DNA of 64,000 nucleotides from Mytilisepta virgata (GCA_028015205.1 JAPWFG010000060.1:124001-188000), one strand, 5' to 3'. Counted from the stretch's first letter, positions 10,949 through 24,336 are shown. The notes: generated by a model from the letters alone, not told the origin. Program-made: numbers and translations.

Positions 10949-11021
10949 TGGAGAATCCGGGCATCGATCCCGGTACCTCCCGCATGCTAAGCGGGCGCTC
11001 TACCATTTGAGCTAATTCCCC
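10949..11021 (-). tRNA. tRNA-Ala(AGC)
   Basis: Anticodon complement of 10986-10988. Confidence 0.95.
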
Positions 11022-11412
11022 TATGTCTTAAAAAGTGAAAAATAATCCTTTTATCGCCGCCATCTCTCCAAGTGCAAAAACAAACTAGATTTTGCGTTTC
11101 TTTTGAAAATGATGTATTTCTTTCAATTCCGGCCTTTATTTAATATAAATGTAGAATTCTTCTATAGGTTATATCCATTGTATTCCCTTCATCCGTTCGG
11201 AGAGTTTCCATTTTTGATGCAGGCATATATCTTTTTCTTCTCTAGTTTCAAAGTTATTCTCTCAGTGACTTTGACAAATGTTTAAAAAGTGTGTAGAAAG
11301 CACTAGAATACATTATGGTCATCGACGAGTTATAGCGGGATAACCTGTGTTCAGTATTGCATGTTTAAGTAAGTTCAAGAATAAGTATGAAAATTATGAC
11401 AACTTTGGGTAT

Positions 11413-11485
11413 GTCCTCGTAGCGCAGGGGATAGCGCGCTGGACTTCTAATCCAGAGGTCGCGGGTTCGAATCCCGCCGAGGATG
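11413..11485 (+). tRNA. tRNA-Arg(UCU)
   Basis: Anticodon 11446-11448. 5' flank has the CTGTGTTCAG variant. Confidence 0.95.
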
Positions 11486-11810
11486 GTGTTAATTTTTTGT
11501 AACTTCATTTTGGATCTCAGTGTATTGGTGTTTACAGCACTACCATTTAATAAACGTTCTAGTTGATATGATCAAATATCTCTAATATGTTCTCCTGACA
11601 ATGTTTTTTTCTGATACATTTATTTACGACTGCAGCATTTCATACCGTGAACAATGCATTCAAATTTAGAAGTAAAAGGTAAAACCAAAGTCATTCTAAT
11701 TTTGTATTTGGTTGGTAAAATTTTAATAATTTTCTCCTAGTGACCACAAATTCACCCTCCAGATACTAGCCAACAGCCAATAATCAAAGAACCCCGAGAA
11801 AAAAATACTC

Positions 11811-11883
11811 TGGAGAATCCGGGCATCGATCCCGGTACCTCCCGCATGCTAAGCGGGCGCTCTACCATTTGAGCTAATTCCCC
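11811..11883 (-). tRNA. tRNA-Ala(AGC)
   Basis: Anticodon complement of 11848-11850. Confidence 0.95.
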
Positions 11884-12274
11884 TATGTCTTAAAAAGTGA
11901 AAAATAATCCTTTTATCGCCGCCATCTCTCCAAGTGCAAAAACAAACTAGATTTTGCGTTTCTTTTGAAAATGATGTATTTCTTTCAATTCCGGCCTTTA
12001 TTTAATATAAATGTAGAATTCTTCTATAGGTTATATCCATTGTATTCCCTTCATCCGTTCGGAGAGTTTCCATTTTTGATGCAGGCATATATCTTTTTCT
12101 TCTCTAGTTTCAAAGTTATTCTCTCAGTGACTTTGACAAATGTTTAAAAAGTGTGTAGAAAGCACTAGAATACATTATGGTCATCGACGAGTTATAGCGG
12201 GATAACCTGAGGTCAGTATTGCATGTTTAAGTAAGTTCAAGAATAAGTATGAAAATTATGACAACTTTGGGTAT

Positions 12275-12347
12275 GTCCTCGTAGCGCAGGGGATAGCGCG
12301 CTGGACTTCTAATCCAGAGGTCGCGGGTTCGAATCCCGCCGAGGATG
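12275..12347 (+). tRNA. tRNA-Arg(UCU)
   Basis: Anticodon 12308-12310. Confidence 0.95.
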
Positions 12348-12672
12348 GTGTTAATTTTTTGTAACTTCATTTTGGATCTCAGTGTATTGGTGTTTACAGC
12401 ACTACCATTTAATAAACGTTCTAGTTGATATGATCAAATATCTCTAATATGTTCTCCTGACAATGTTTTTTTCTGATACATTTATTTACGACTGCAGCAT
12501 TTCATACCGTGAACAATGCATTCAAATTTAGAAGTAAAAGGTAAAACCAAAGTCATTCTAATTTTGTATTTGGTTGGTAAAATTTTAATAATTTTCTCCT
12601 AGTGACCACAAATTCACCCTCCAGATACTAGCCAACAGCCAATAATCAAAGAACGCCGAGAAAAAAATACTC

Positions 12673-12745
12673 TGGAGAATCCGGGCATCGATCCCGGTAC
12701 CTCCCGCATGCTAAGCGGGCGCTCTACCACTTGAGCTAATTCCCC
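12673..12745 (-). tRNA. tRNA-Ala(AGC), D-loop G16 variant
   Basis: Anticodon complement of 12710-12712. Loop is AAGTGGTA instead of AAATGGTA, a neutral-looking change at tRNA position 16. Confidence 0.95.
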
Positions 12746-13136
12746 TATGTCTTAAAAAGTGAAAAATAATCCTTTTATCGCCGCCATCTCTCCAAGTGCA
12801 AAAACAAACTAGATTTTGCGTTTCTTTTGAAAATGATGTATTTCTTTCAATTCCGGCCTTTATTTAATATAAATGTAGAATTCTTCTATAGGTTATATCC
12901 ATTGTATTCCCTTCATCCGTTCGGAGAGTTTCCATTTTTGATGCAGGCATATATCTTTTTCTTCTCTAGTTTCAAAGTTATTCTCTCAGTGACTTTGACA
13001 AATGTTTAAAAAGTGTGTAGAAAGCACTAGAATACATTATGGTCATCGACGAGTTATAGCGGGATAACCTGAGGTCAGTATTGCATGTTTAAGTAAGTTC
13101 AAGAATAAGTATGAAAATTATGACAACTTTGGGTAT

Positions 13137-13209
13137 GTCCTCGTAGCGCAGGGGATAGCGCGCTGGACTTCTAATCCAGAGGTCGCGGGTTCGAATCCCG
13201 CCGAGGATG
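13137..13209 (+). tRNA. tRNA-Arg(UCU)
   Basis: Anticodon 13170-13172. Confidence 0.95.
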
Positions 13210-13534
13210 GTGTTAATTTTTTGTAACTTCATTTTGGATCTCAGTGTATTGGTGTTTACAGCACTACCATTTAATAAACGTTCTAGTTGATATGATCAAA
13301 TATCTCTAATATGTTCTCCTGACAATGTTTTTTTCTGATACATTTATTTACGACTGCAGCATTTCATACCGTGAACAATGCATTCAAATTTAGAAGTAAA
13401 AGGTAAAACCAAAGTCATTCTAATTTTGTATTTGGTTGGTAAAATTTTAATAATTTTCTCCTAGTGACCACAAATTCACCCTCCAGATACTAGCCAACAG
13501 CCAATAATCAAAGAACGCCGAGAAAAAAATACTC

Positions 13535-13607
13535 TGGAGAATCCGGGCATCGATCCCGGTACCTCCCGCATGCTAAGCGGGCGCTCTACCACTTGAGCTA
13601 ATTCCCC
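13535..13607 (-). tRNA. tRNA-Ala(AGC), D-loop G16 variant
   Basis: Anticodon complement of 13572-13574; loop AAGTGGTA. Confidence 0.95.
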
Positions 13608-13998
13608 TATGTCTTAAAAAGTGAAAAATAATCCTTTTATCGCCGCCATCTCTCCAAGTGCAAAAACAAACTAGATTTTGCGTTTCTTTTGAAAATGATG
13701 TATTTCTTTCAATTCCGGCCTTTATTTAATATAAATGTAGAATTCTTCTATAGGTTATATCCATTGTATTCCCTTCATCCGTTCGGAGAGTTTCCATTTT
13801 TGATGCAGGCATATATCTTTTTCTTCTCTAGTTTCAAAGTTATTCTCTCAGTGACTTTGACAAATGTTTAAAAAGTGTGTAGAAAGCACTAGAATACATT
13901 ATGGTCATCGACGAGTTATAGCGGGATAACCTGAGGTCAGTATTGCATGTTTAAGTAAGTTCAAGAATAAGTATGAAAATTATGACAACTTTGGGTAT

Positions 13999-14071
13999 GT
14001 CCTCGTAGCGCAGGGGATAGCGCGCTGGACTTCTAATCCAGAGGTCGCGGGTTCGAATCCCGCCGAGGATG
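13999..14071 (+). tRNA. tRNA-Arg(UCU)
   Basis: Anticodon 14032-14034. Confidence 0.95.
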
Positions 14072-14396
14072 GTGTTAATTTTTTGTAACTTCATTTTGGA
14101 TCTCAGTGTATTGGTGTTTACAGCACTACCATTTAATAAACGTTCTAGTTGATATGATCAAATATCTCTAATATGTTCTCCTGACAATGTTTTTTTCTGA
14201 TACATTTATTTACGACTGCAGCATTTCATACCGTGAACAATGCATTCAAATTTAGAAGTAAAAGGTAAAACCAAAGTCATTCTAATTTTGTATTTGGTTG
14301 GTAAAATTTTAATAATTTTCTCCTAGTGACCACAAATTCACCCTCCAGATACTAGCCAACAGCCAATAATCAAAGAACGCCGAGAAAAAAATACTC

Positions 14397-14469
14397 TGGA
14401 GAATCCGGGCATCGATCCCGGTACCTCCCGCATGCTAAGCGGGCGCTCTACCACTTGAGCTAATTCCCC
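14397..14469 (-). tRNA. tRNA-Ala(AGC), D-loop G16 variant
   Basis: Anticodon complement of 14434-14436; loop AAGTGGTA. Confidence 0.95.
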
Positions 14470-14860
14470 TATGTCTTAAAAAGTGAAAAATAATCCTTTT
14501 ATCGCCGCCATCTCTCCAAGTGCAAAAACAAACTAGATTTTGCGTTTATTTTGAAAATGATGTATTTCTTTCAATTCCGGCCTTTATTTAATATAAATGT
14601 AGAATTCTTCTATAGGTTATATCCATTGTATTCCCTTCATCCGTTCGGAGAGTTTCCATTTTTGATGCAGGCATATATCTTTTTCTTCTCTAGTTTCAAA
14701 GTTATTCTCTCAGTGACTTTGACAAATGTTTAAAAAGTGTGTAGAAAGCACTAGAATACATTATGGTCATCGACGAATTATAGCGGGATAACCTGAGGTC
14801 AGTATTGCATGTTTAAGTAAGTTCAAGAATAAGTATGAAAATTATGACAACTTTGGGTAT

Positions 14861-14933
14861 GTCCTCGTAGCGCAGGGGATAGCGCGCTGGACTTCTAATC
14901 CAGAGGTCGCGGGTTCGAATCCCGCCGAGGATG
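14861..14933 (+). tRNA. tRNA-Arg(UCU)
   Basis: Anticodon 14894-14896. A private G-to-A change lies upstream near 14777. Confidence 0.95.
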
Positions 14934-15258
14934 GTGTTAATTTTTTGTAACTTCATTTTGGATCTCAGTGTATTGGTGTTTACAGCACTACCATTTAATA
15001 AACGTTCTAGTTGATATGATCAAATATCTCTAATATGTTCTCCTGACAATGTTTTTTTCTGATACATTTATTTACGACTGCAGCATTTCATACCGTGAAC
15101 AATGCATTCAAATTTAGAAGTAAAAGGTAAAACCAAAGTCATTCTAATTTTGTATTTGGTTGGTAAAATTTTAATAATTTTCTCCTAGTGACCACAAATT
15201 CACCCTCCAGATACTAGCCAACAGCCAATAATCAAAGAACCCCGAGAAAAAAATACTC

Positions 15259-15331
15259 TGGAGAATCCGGGCATCGATCCCGGTACCTCCCGCATGCTAA
15301 GCGGGCGCTCTACCATTTGAGCTAATTCCCC
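15259..15331 (-). tRNA. tRNA-Ala(AGC)
   Basis: Anticodon complement of 15296-15298. Confidence 0.95.
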
Positions 15332-15722
15332 TATGTCTTAAAAAGTGAAAAATAATCCTTTTATCGCCGCCATCTCTCCAAGTGCAAAAACAAACTAGAT
15401 TTTGCGTTTCTTTTGAAAATGATGTATTTCTTTCAATTCCGGCCTTTATTTAATATAAATGTAGAATTCTTCTATAGGTTATATCCATTGTATTCCCTTC
15501 ATCCGTTCGGAGAGTTTCCATTTTTGATGCAGGCATATATCTTTTTCTTCTCTAGTTTCAAAGTTATTCTCTCAGTGACTTTGACAAATGTTTAAAAAGT
15601 GTGTAGAAAGCACTAGAATACATTATGGTCATCGACGAGTTATAGCGGGATAACCTGTGTTCAGTATTGCATGTTTAAGTAAGTTCAAGAATAAGTATGA
15701 AAATTATGACAACTTTGGGTAT

Positions 15723-15795
15723 GTCCTCGTAGCGCAGGGGATAGCGCGCTGGACTTCTAATCCAGAGGTCGCGGGTTCGAATCCCGCCGAGGATG
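15723..15795 (+). tRNA. tRNA-Arg(UCU)
   Basis: Anticodon 15756-15758. Last 5' flank seen with the CTGTGTTCAG variant. Confidence 0.95.
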
Positions 15796-16120
15796 GTGTT
15801 AATTTTTTGTAACTTCATTTTGGATCTCAGTGTATTGGTGTTTACAGCACTACCATTTAATAAACGTTCTAGTTGATATGATCAAATATCTCTAATATGT
15901 TCTCCTGACAATGTTTTTTTCTGATACATTTATTTACGACTGCAGCATTTCATACCGTGAACAATGCATTCAAATTTAGAAGTAAAAGGTAAAACCAAAG
16001 TCATTCTAATTTTGTATTTGGTTGGTAAAATTTTAATAATTTTCTCCTAGTGACCACAAATTCACCCTCCAGATACTAGCCAACAGCCAATAATCAAAGA
16101 ACCCCGAGAAAAAAATACTC

Positions 16121-16193
16121 TGGAGAATCCGGGCATCGATCCCGGTACCTCCCGCATGCTAAGCGGGCGCTCTACCATTTGAGCTAATTCCCC
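16121..16193 (-). tRNA. tRNA-Ala(AGC)
   Basis: Anticodon complement of 16158-16160. Confidence 0.95.
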
Positions 16194-16584
16194 TATGTCT
16201 TAAAAAGTGAAAAATAATCCTTTTATCGCCGCCATCTCTCCAAGTGCAAAAACAAACTAGATTTTGCGTTTATTTTGAAAATGATGTATTTCTTTCAATT
16301 CCGGCCTTTATTTAATATAAATGTAGAATTCTTCTATAGGTTATATCCATTGTATTCCCTTCATCCGTTCGGAGAGTTTCCATTTTTGATGCAGGCATAT
16401 ATCTTTTTCTTCTCTAGTTTCAAAGTTATTCTCTCAGTGACTTTGACAAATGTTTAAAAAGTGTGTAGAAAGCACTAGAATACATTATGGTCATCGACGA
16501 GTTATAGCGGGATAACCTGAGGTCAGTATTGCATGTTTAAGTAAGTTCAAGAATAAGTATGAAAATTATGACAACTTTGGGTAT

Positions 16585-16657
16585 GTCCTCGTAGCGCAGG
16601 GGATAGCGCGCTGGACTTCTAATCCAGAGGTCGCGGGTTCGAATCCCGCCGAGGATG
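16585..16657 (+). tRNA. tRNA-Arg(UCU)
   Basis: Anticodon 16618-16620. Confidence 0.95.
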
Positions 16658-16982
16658 GTGTTAATTTTTTGTAACTTCATTTTGGATCTCAGTGTATTGG
16701 TGTTTACAGCACTACCATTTAATAAACGTTCTAGTTGATATGATCAAATATCTCTAATATGTTCTCCTGACAATGTTTTTTTCTGATACATTTATTTACG
16801 ACTGCAGCATTTCATACCGTGAACAATGCATTCAAATTTAGAAGTAAAAGGTAAAACCAAAGTCATTCTAATTTTGTATTTGGTTGGTAAAATTTTAATA
16901 ATTTTCTCCTAGTGACCACAAATTCACCCTCCAGATACTAGCCAACAGCCAATAATCAAAGAACCCCGAGAAAAAAATACTC

Positions 16983-17055
16983 TGGAGAATCCGGGCATCG
17001 ATCCCGGTACCTCCCGCATGCTAAGCGGGCGCTCTACCATTTGAGCTAATTCCCC
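16983..17055 (-). tRNA. tRNA-Ala(AGC)
   Basis: Anticodon complement of 17020-17022. Confidence 0.95.
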
Positions 17056-17446
17056 TATGTCTTAAAAAGTGAAAAATAATCCTTTTATCGCCGCCATCTC
17101 TCCAAGTGCAAAAACAAACTAGATTTTGCGTTTATTTTGAAAATGATGTATTTCTTTCAATTCCGGCCTTTATTTAATATAAATGTAGAATTCTTCTATA
17201 GGTTATATCCATTGTATTCCCTTCATCCGTTCGGAGAGTTTCCATTTTTGATGCAGGCATATATCTTTTTCTTCTCTAGTTTCAAAGTTATTCTCTCAGT
17301 GACTTTGACAAATGTTTAAAAAGTGTGTAGAAAGCACTAGAATACATTATGGTCATCGACGAGTTATAGCGGGATAACCTGAGGTCAGTATTGCATGTTT
17401 AAGTAAGTTCAAGAATAAGTATGAAAATTATGACAACTTTGGGTAT

Positions 17447-17519
17447 GTCCTCGTAGCGCAGGGGATAGCGCGCTGGACTTCTAATCCAGAGGTCGCGGGT
17501 TCGAATCCCGCCGAGGATG
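17447..17519 (+). tRNA. tRNA-Arg(UCU)
   Basis: Anticodon 17480-17482. Confidence 0.95.
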
Positions 17520-17844
17520 GTGTTAATTTTTTGTAACTTCATTTTGGATCTCAGTGTATTGGTGTTTACAGCACTACCATTTAATAAACGTTCTAGTTGA
17601 TATGATCAAATATCTCTAATATGTTCTCCTGACAATGTTTTTTTCTGATACATTTATTTACGACTGCAGCATTTCATACCGTGAACAATGCATTCAAATT
17701 TAGAAGTAAAAGGTAAAACCAAAGTCATTCTAATTTTGTATTTGGTTGGTAAAATTTTAATAATTTTCTCCTAGTGACCACAAATTCACCCTCCAGATAC
17801 TAGCCAACAGCCAATAATCAAAGAACCCCGAGAAAAAAATACTC

Positions 17845-17917
17845 TGGAGAATCCGGGCATCGATCCCGGTACCTCCCGCATGCTAAGCGGGCGCTCTACC
17901 ATTTGAGCTAATTCCCC
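17845..17917 (-). tRNA. tRNA-Ala(AGC)
   Basis: Anticodon complement of 17882-17884. Confidence 0.95.
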
Positions 17918-18308
17918 TATGTCTTAAAAAGTGAAAAATAATCCTTTTATCGCCGCCATCTCTCCAAGTGCAAAAACAAACTAGATTTTGCGTTTCTTTT
18001 GAAAATGATGTATTTCTTTCAATTCCGGCCTTTATTTAATATAAATGTAGAATTCTTCTATAGGTTATATCCATTGTATTCCCTTCATCCGTTCGGAGAG
18101 TTTCCATTTTTGATGCAGGCATATATCTTTTTCTTCTCTAGTTTCAAAGTTATTCTCTCAGTGACTTTGACAAATGTTTAAAAAGTGTGTAGAAAGCACT
18201 AGAATACATTATGGTCATCGACGAGTTATAGCGGGATAACCTGAGGTCAGTATTGCATGTTTAAGTAAGTTCAAGAATAAGTATGAAAATTATGACAACT
18301 TTGGGTAT

Positions 18309-18381
18309 GTCCTCGTAGCGCAGGGGATAGCGCGCTGGACTTCTAATCCAGAGGTCGCGGGTTCGAATCCCGCCGAGGATG
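18309..18381 (+). tRNA. tRNA-Arg(UCU)
   Basis: Anticodon 18342-18344. Confidence 0.95.
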
Positions 18382-18706
18382 GTGTTAATTTTTTGTAACT
18401 TCATTTTGGATCTCAGTGTATTGGTGTTTACAGCACTACCATTTAATAAACGTTCTAGTTGATATGATCAAATATCTCTAATATGTTCTCCTGACAATGT
18501 TTTTTTCTGATACATTTATTTACGACTGCAGCATTTCATACCGTGAACAATGCATTCAAATTTAGAAGTAAAAGGTAAAACCAAAGTCATTCTAATTTTG
18601 TATTTGGTTGGTAAAATTTTAATAATTTTCTCCTAGTGACCACAAATTCACCCTCCAGATACTAGCCAACAGCCAATAATCAAAGAACGCCGAGAAAAAA
18701 ATACTC

Positions 18707-18779
18707 TGGAGAATCCGGGCATCGATCCCGGTACCTCCCGCATGCTAAGCGGGCGCTCTACCATTTGAGCTAATTCCCC
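18707..18779 (-). tRNA. tRNA-Ala(AGC)
   Basis: Anticodon complement of 18744-18746. Confidence 0.95.
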
Positions 18780-19170
18780 TATGTCTTAAAAAGTGAAAAA
18801 TAATCCTTTTATCGCCGCCATCTCTCCAAGTGCAAAAACAAACTAGATTTTGCGTTTCTTTTGAAAATGATGTATTTCTTTCAATTCCGGCCTTTATTTA
18901 ATATAAATGTAGAATTCTTCTATAGGTTATATCCATTGTATTCCCTTCATCCGTTCGGAGAGTTTCCATTTTTGATGCAGGCATATATCTTTTTCTTCTC
19001 TAGTTTCAAAGTTATTCTCTCAGTGACTTTGACAAATGTTTAAAAAGTGTGTAGAAAGCACTAGAATACATTATGGTCATCGACGAGTTATAGCGGGATA
19101 ACCTGAGGTCAGTATTGCATGTTTAAGTAAGTTCAAGAATAAGTATGAAAATTATGACAACTTTGGGTAT

Positions 19171-19243
19171 GTCCTCGTAGCGCAGGGGATAGCGCGCTGG
19201 ACTTCTAATCCAGAGGTCGCGGGTTCGAATCCCGCCGAGGATG
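19171..19243 (+). tRNA. tRNA-Arg(UCU)
   Basis: Anticodon 19204-19206. Confidence 0.95.
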
Positions 19244-19568
19244 GTGTTAATTTTTTGTAACTTCATTTTGGATCTCAGTGTATTGGTGTTTACAGCACTA
19301 CCATTTAATAAACGTTCTAGTTGATATGATCAAATATCTCTAATATGTTCTCCTGACAATGTTTTTTTCTGATACATTTATTTACGACTGCAGCATTTCA
19401 TACCGTGAACAATGCATTCAAATTTAGAAGTAAAAGGTAAAACCAAAGTCATTCTAATTTTGTATTTGGTTGGTAAAATTTTAATAATTTTCTCCTAGTG
19501 ACCACAAATTCACCCTCCAGATACTAGCCAACAGCCAATAATCAAAGAACCCCGAGAAAAAAATACTC

Positions 19569-19641
19569 TGGAGAATCCGGGCATCGATCCCGGTACCTCC
19601 CGCATGCTAAGCGGGCGCTCTACCATTTGAGCTAATTCCCC
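19569..19641 (-). tRNA. tRNA-Ala(AGC)
   Basis: Anticodon complement of 19606-19608. Confidence 0.95.
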
Positions 19642-20032
19642 TATGTCTTAAAAAGTGAAAAATAATCCTTTTATCGCCGCCATCTCTCCAAGTGCAAAAA
19701 CAAACTAGATTTTGCGTTTCTTTTGAAAATGATGTATTTCTTTCAATTCCGGCCTTTATTTAATATAAATGTAGAATTCTTCTATAGGTTATATCCATTG
19801 TATTCCCTTCATCCGTTCGGAGAGTTTCCATTTTTGATGCAGGCATATATCTTTTTCTTCTCTAGTTTCAAAGTTATTCTCTCAGTGACTTTGACAAATG
19901 TTTAAAAAGTGTGTAGAAAGCACTAGAATACATTATGGTCATCGACGAGTTATAGCGGGATAACCTGAGGTCAGTATTGCATGTTTAAGTAAGTTCAAGA
20001 ATAAGTATGAAAATTATGACAACTTTGGGTAT

Positions 20033-20105
20033 GTCCTCGTAGCGCAGGGGATAGCGCGCTGGACTTCTAATCCAGAGGTCGCGGGTTCGAATCCCGCCGA
20101 GGATG
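20033..20105 (+). tRNA. tRNA-Arg(UCU)
   Basis: Anticodon 20066-20068. Confidence 0.95.
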
Positions 20106-20430
20106 GTGTTAATTTTTTGTAACTTCATTTTGGATCTCAGTGTATTGGTGTTTACAGCACTACCATTTAATAAACGTTCTAGTTGATATGATCAAATATC
20201 TCTAATATGTTCTCCTGACAATGTTTTTTTCTGATACATTTATTTACGACTGCAGCATTTCATACCGTGAACAATGCATTCAAATTTAGAAGTAAAAGGT
20301 AAAACCAAAGTCATTCTAATTTTGTATTTGGTTGGTAAAATTTTAATAATTTTCTCCTAGTGACCACAAATTCACCCTCCAGATACTAGCCAACAGCCAA
20401 TAATCAAAGAACGCCGAGAAAAAAATACTC

Positions 20431-20503
20431 TGGAGAATCCGGGCATCGATCCCGGTACCTCCCGCATGCTAAGCGGGCGCTCTACCATTTGAGCTAATTC
20501 CCC
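20431..20503 (-). tRNA. tRNA-Ala(AGC)
   Basis: Anticodon complement of 20468-20470. Confidence 0.95.
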
Positions 20504-20894
20504 TATGTCTTAAAAAGTGAAAAATAATCCTTTTATCGCCGCCATCTCTCCAAGTGCAAAAACAAACTAGATTTTGCGTTTCTTTTGAAAATGATGTATT
20601 TCTTTCAATTCCGGCCTTTATTTAATATAAATGTAGAATTCTTCTATAGGTTATATCCATTGTATTCCCTTCATCCGTTCGGAGAGTTTCCATTTTTGAT
20701 GCAGGCATATATCTTTTTCTTCTCTAGTTTCAAAGTTATTCTCTCAGTGACTTTGACAAATGTTTAAAAAGTGTGTAGAAAGCACTAGAATACATTATGG
20801 TCATCGACGAGTTATAGCGGGATAACCTGAGGTCAGTATTGCATGTTTAAGTAAGTTCAAGAATAAGTATGAAAATTATGACAACTTTGGGTAT

Positions 20895-20967
20895 GTCCTC
20901 GTAGCGCAGGGGATAGCGCGCTGGACTTCTAATCCAGAGGTCGCGGGTTCGAATCCCGCCGAGGATG
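20895..20967 (+). tRNA. tRNA-Arg(UCU)
   Basis: Anticodon 20928-20930. Confidence 0.95.
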
Positions 20968-21292
20968 GTGTTAATTTTTTGTAACTTCATTTTGGATCTC
21001 AGTGTATTGGTGTTTACAGCACTACCATTTAATAAACGTTCTAGTTGATATGATCAAATATCTCTAATATGTTCTCCTGACAATGTTTTTTTCTGATACA
21101 TTTATTTACGACTGCAGCATTTCATACCGTGAACAATGCATTCAAATTTAGAAGTAAAAGGTAAAACCAAAGTCATTCTAATTTTGTATTTGGTTGGTAA
21201 AATTTTAATAATTTTCTCCTAGTGACCACAAATTCACCCTCCAGATACTAGCCAACAGCCAATAATCAAAGAACGCCGAGAAAAAAATACTC

Positions 21293-21365
21293 TGGAGAAT
21301 CCGGGCATCGATCCCGGTACCTCCCGCATGCTAAGCGGGCGCTCTACCACTTGAGCTAATTCCCC
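21293..21365 (-). tRNA. tRNA-Ala(AGC), D-loop G16 variant
   Basis: Anticodon complement of 21330-21332; loop AAGTGGTA. A 6-bp deletion lies about 70 bp upstream of this gene, near 21437, and gives the 856-bp unit. Confidence 0.95.
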
Positions 21366-21750
21366 TATGTCTTAAAAAGTGAAAAATAATCCTTTTATCG
21401 CCGCCATCTCTCCAAGTGCAAAAACAAACTAGATTTTATTTTGAAAATGATGTATTTCTTTCAATTCCGGCCTTTATTTAATATAAATGTAGAATTCTTC
21501 TATAGGTTATATCCATTGTATTCCCTTCATCCGTTCGGAGAGTTTCCATTTTTGATGCAGGCATATATCTTTTTCTTCTCTAGTTTCAAAGTTATTCTCT
21601 CAGTGACTTTGACAAATGTTTAAAAAGTGTGTAGAAAGCACTAGAATACATTATGGTCATCGACGAGTTATAGCGGGATAACCTGAGGTCAGTATTGCAT
21701 GTTTAAGTAAGTTCAAGAATAAGTATGAAAATTATGACAACTTTGGGTAT

Positions 21751-21823
21751 GTCCTCGTAGCGCAGGGGATAGCGCGCTGGACTTCTAATCCAGAGGTCGC
21801 GGGTTCGAATCCCGCCGAGGATG
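21751..21823 (+). tRNA. tRNA-Arg(UCU)
   Basis: Anticodon 21784-21786. Confidence 0.95.
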
Positions 21824-22148
21824 GTGTTAATTTTTTGTAACTTCATTTTGGATCTCAGTGTATTGGTGTTTACAGCACTACCATTTAATAAACGTTCTAG
21901 TTGATATGATCAAATATCTCTAATATGTTCTCCTGACAATGTTTTTTTCTGATACATTTATTTACGACTGCAGCATTTCATACCGTGAACAATGCATTCA
22001 AATTTAGAAGTAAAAGGTAAAACCAAAGTCATTCTAATTTTGTATTTGGTTGGTAAAATTTTAATAATTTTCTCCTAGTGACCACAAATTCACCCTCCAG
22101 ATACTAGCCAACAGCCAATAATCAAAGAACCCCGAGAAAAAAATACTC

Positions 22149-22221
22149 TGGAGAATCCGGGCATCGATCCCGGTACCTCCCGCATGCTAAGCGGGCGCTC
22201 TACCATTTGAGCTAATTCCCC
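22149..22221 (-). tRNA. tRNA-Ala(AGC)
   Basis: Anticodon complement of 22186-22188. Confidence 0.95.
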
Positions 22222-22612
22222 TATGTCTTAAAAAGTGAAAAATAATCCTTTTATCGCCGCCATCTCTCCAAGTGCAAAAACAAACTAGATTTTGCGTTTA
22301 TTTTGAAAATGATGTATTTCTTTCAATTCCGGCCTTTATTTAATATAAATGTAGAATTCTTCTATAGGTTATATCCATTGTATTCCCTTCATCCGTTCGG
22401 AGAGTTTCCATTTTTGATGCAGGCATATATCTTTTTCTTCTCTAGTTTCAAAGTTATTCTCTCAGTGACTTTGACAAATGTTTAAAAAGTGTGTAGAAAG
22501 CACTAGAATACATTATGGTCATCGACGAGTTATAGCGGGATAACCTGAGGTCAGTATTGCATGTTTAAGTAAGTTCAAGAATAAGTATGAAAATTATGAC
22601 AACTTTGGGTAT

Positions 22613-22685
22613 GTCCTCGTAGCGCAGGGGATAGCGCGCTGGACTTCTAATCCAGAGGTCGCGGGTTCGAATCCCGCCGAGGATG
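22613..22685 (+). tRNA. tRNA-Arg(UCU)
   Basis: Anticodon 22646-22648. Confidence 0.95.
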
Positions 22686-23010
22686 GTGTTAATTTTTTGT
22701 AACTTCATTTTGGATCTCAGTGTATTGGTGTTTACAGCACTACCATTTAATAAACGTTCTAGTTGATATGATCAAATATCTCTAATATGTTCTCCTGACA
22801 ATGTTTTTTTCTGATACATTTATTTACGACTGCAGCATTTCATACCGTGAACAATGCATTCAAATTTAGAAGTAAAAGGTAAAACCAAAGTCATTCTAAT
22901 TTTGTATTTGGTTGGTAAAATTTTAATAATTTTCTCCTAGTGACCACAAATTCACCCTCCAGATACTAGCCAACAGCCAATAATCAAAGAACCCCGAGAA
23001 AAAAATACTC

Positions 23011-23083
23011 TGGAGAATCCGGGCATCGATCCCGGTACCTCCCGCATGCTAAGCGGGCGCTCTACCATTTGAGCTAATTCCCC
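23011..23083 (-). tRNA. tRNA-Ala(AGC)
   Basis: Anticodon complement of 23048-23050. Confidence 0.95.
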
Positions 23084-23474
23084 TATGTCTTAAAAAGTGA
23101 AAAATAATCCTTTTATCGCCGCCATCTCTCCAAGTGCAAAAACAAACTAGATTTTGCGTTTATTTTGAAAATGATGTATTTCTTTCAATTCCGGCCTTTA
23201 TTTAATATAAATGTAGAATTCTTCTATAGGTTATATCCATTGTATTCCCTTCATCCGTTCGGAGAGTTTCCATTTTTGATGCAGGCATATATCTTTTTCT
23301 TCTCTAGTTTCAAAGTTATTCTCTCAGTGACTTTGACAAATGTTTAAAAAGTGTGTAGAAAGCACTAGAATACATTATGGTCATCGACGAGTTATAGCGG
23401 GATAACCTGAGGTCAGTATTGCATGTTTAAGTAAGTTCAAGAATAAGTATGAAAATTATGACAACTTTGGGTAT

Positions 23475-23547
23475 GTCCTCGTAGCGCAGGGGATAGCGCG
23501 CTGGACTTCTAATCCAGAGGTCGCGGGTTCGAATCCCGCCGAGGATG
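23475..23547 (+). tRNA. tRNA-Arg(UCU)
   Basis: Anticodon 23508-23510. Confidence 0.95.
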
Positions 23548-23872
23548 GTGTTAATTTTTTGTAACTTCATTTTGGATCTCAGTGTATTGGTGTTTACAGC
23601 ACTACCATTTAATAAACGTTCTAGTTGATATGATCAAATATCTCTAATATGTTCTCCTGACAATGTTTTTTTCTGATACATTTATTTACGACTGCAGCAT
23701 TTCATACCGTGAACAATGCATTCAAATTTAGAAGTAAAAGGTAAAACCAAAGTCATTCTAATTTTGTATTTGGTTGGTAAAATTTTAATAATTTTCTCCT
23801 AGTGACCACAAATTCACCCTCCAGATACTAGCCAACAGCCAATAATCAAAGAACCCCGAGAAAAAAATACTC

Positions 23873-23945
23873 TGGAGAATCCGGGCATCGATCCCGGTAC
23901 CTCCCGCATGCTAAGCGGGCGCTCTACCATTTGAGCTAATTCCCC
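23873..23945 (-). tRNA. tRNA-Ala(AGC)
   Basis: Anticodon complement of 23910-23912. Confidence 0.95.
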
Positions 23946-24336
23946 TATGTCTTAAAAAGTGAAAAATAATCCTTTTATCGCCGCCATCTCTCCAAGTGCA
24001 AAAACAAACTAGATTTTGCGTTTATTTTGAAAATGATGTATTTCTTTCAATTCCGGCCTTTATTTAATATAAATGTAGAATTCTTCTATAGGTTATATCC
24101 ATTGTATTCCCTTCATCCGTTCGGAGAGTTTCCATTTTTGATGCAGGCATATATCTTTTTCTTCTCTAGTTTCAAAGTTATTCTCTCAGTGACTTTGACA
24201 AATGTTTAAAAAGTGTGTAGAAAGCACTAGAATACATTATGGTCATCGACGAGTTATAGCGGGATAACCTGAGGTCAGTATTGCATGTTTAAGTAAGTTC
24301 AAGAATAAGTATGAAAATTATGACAACTTTGGGTAT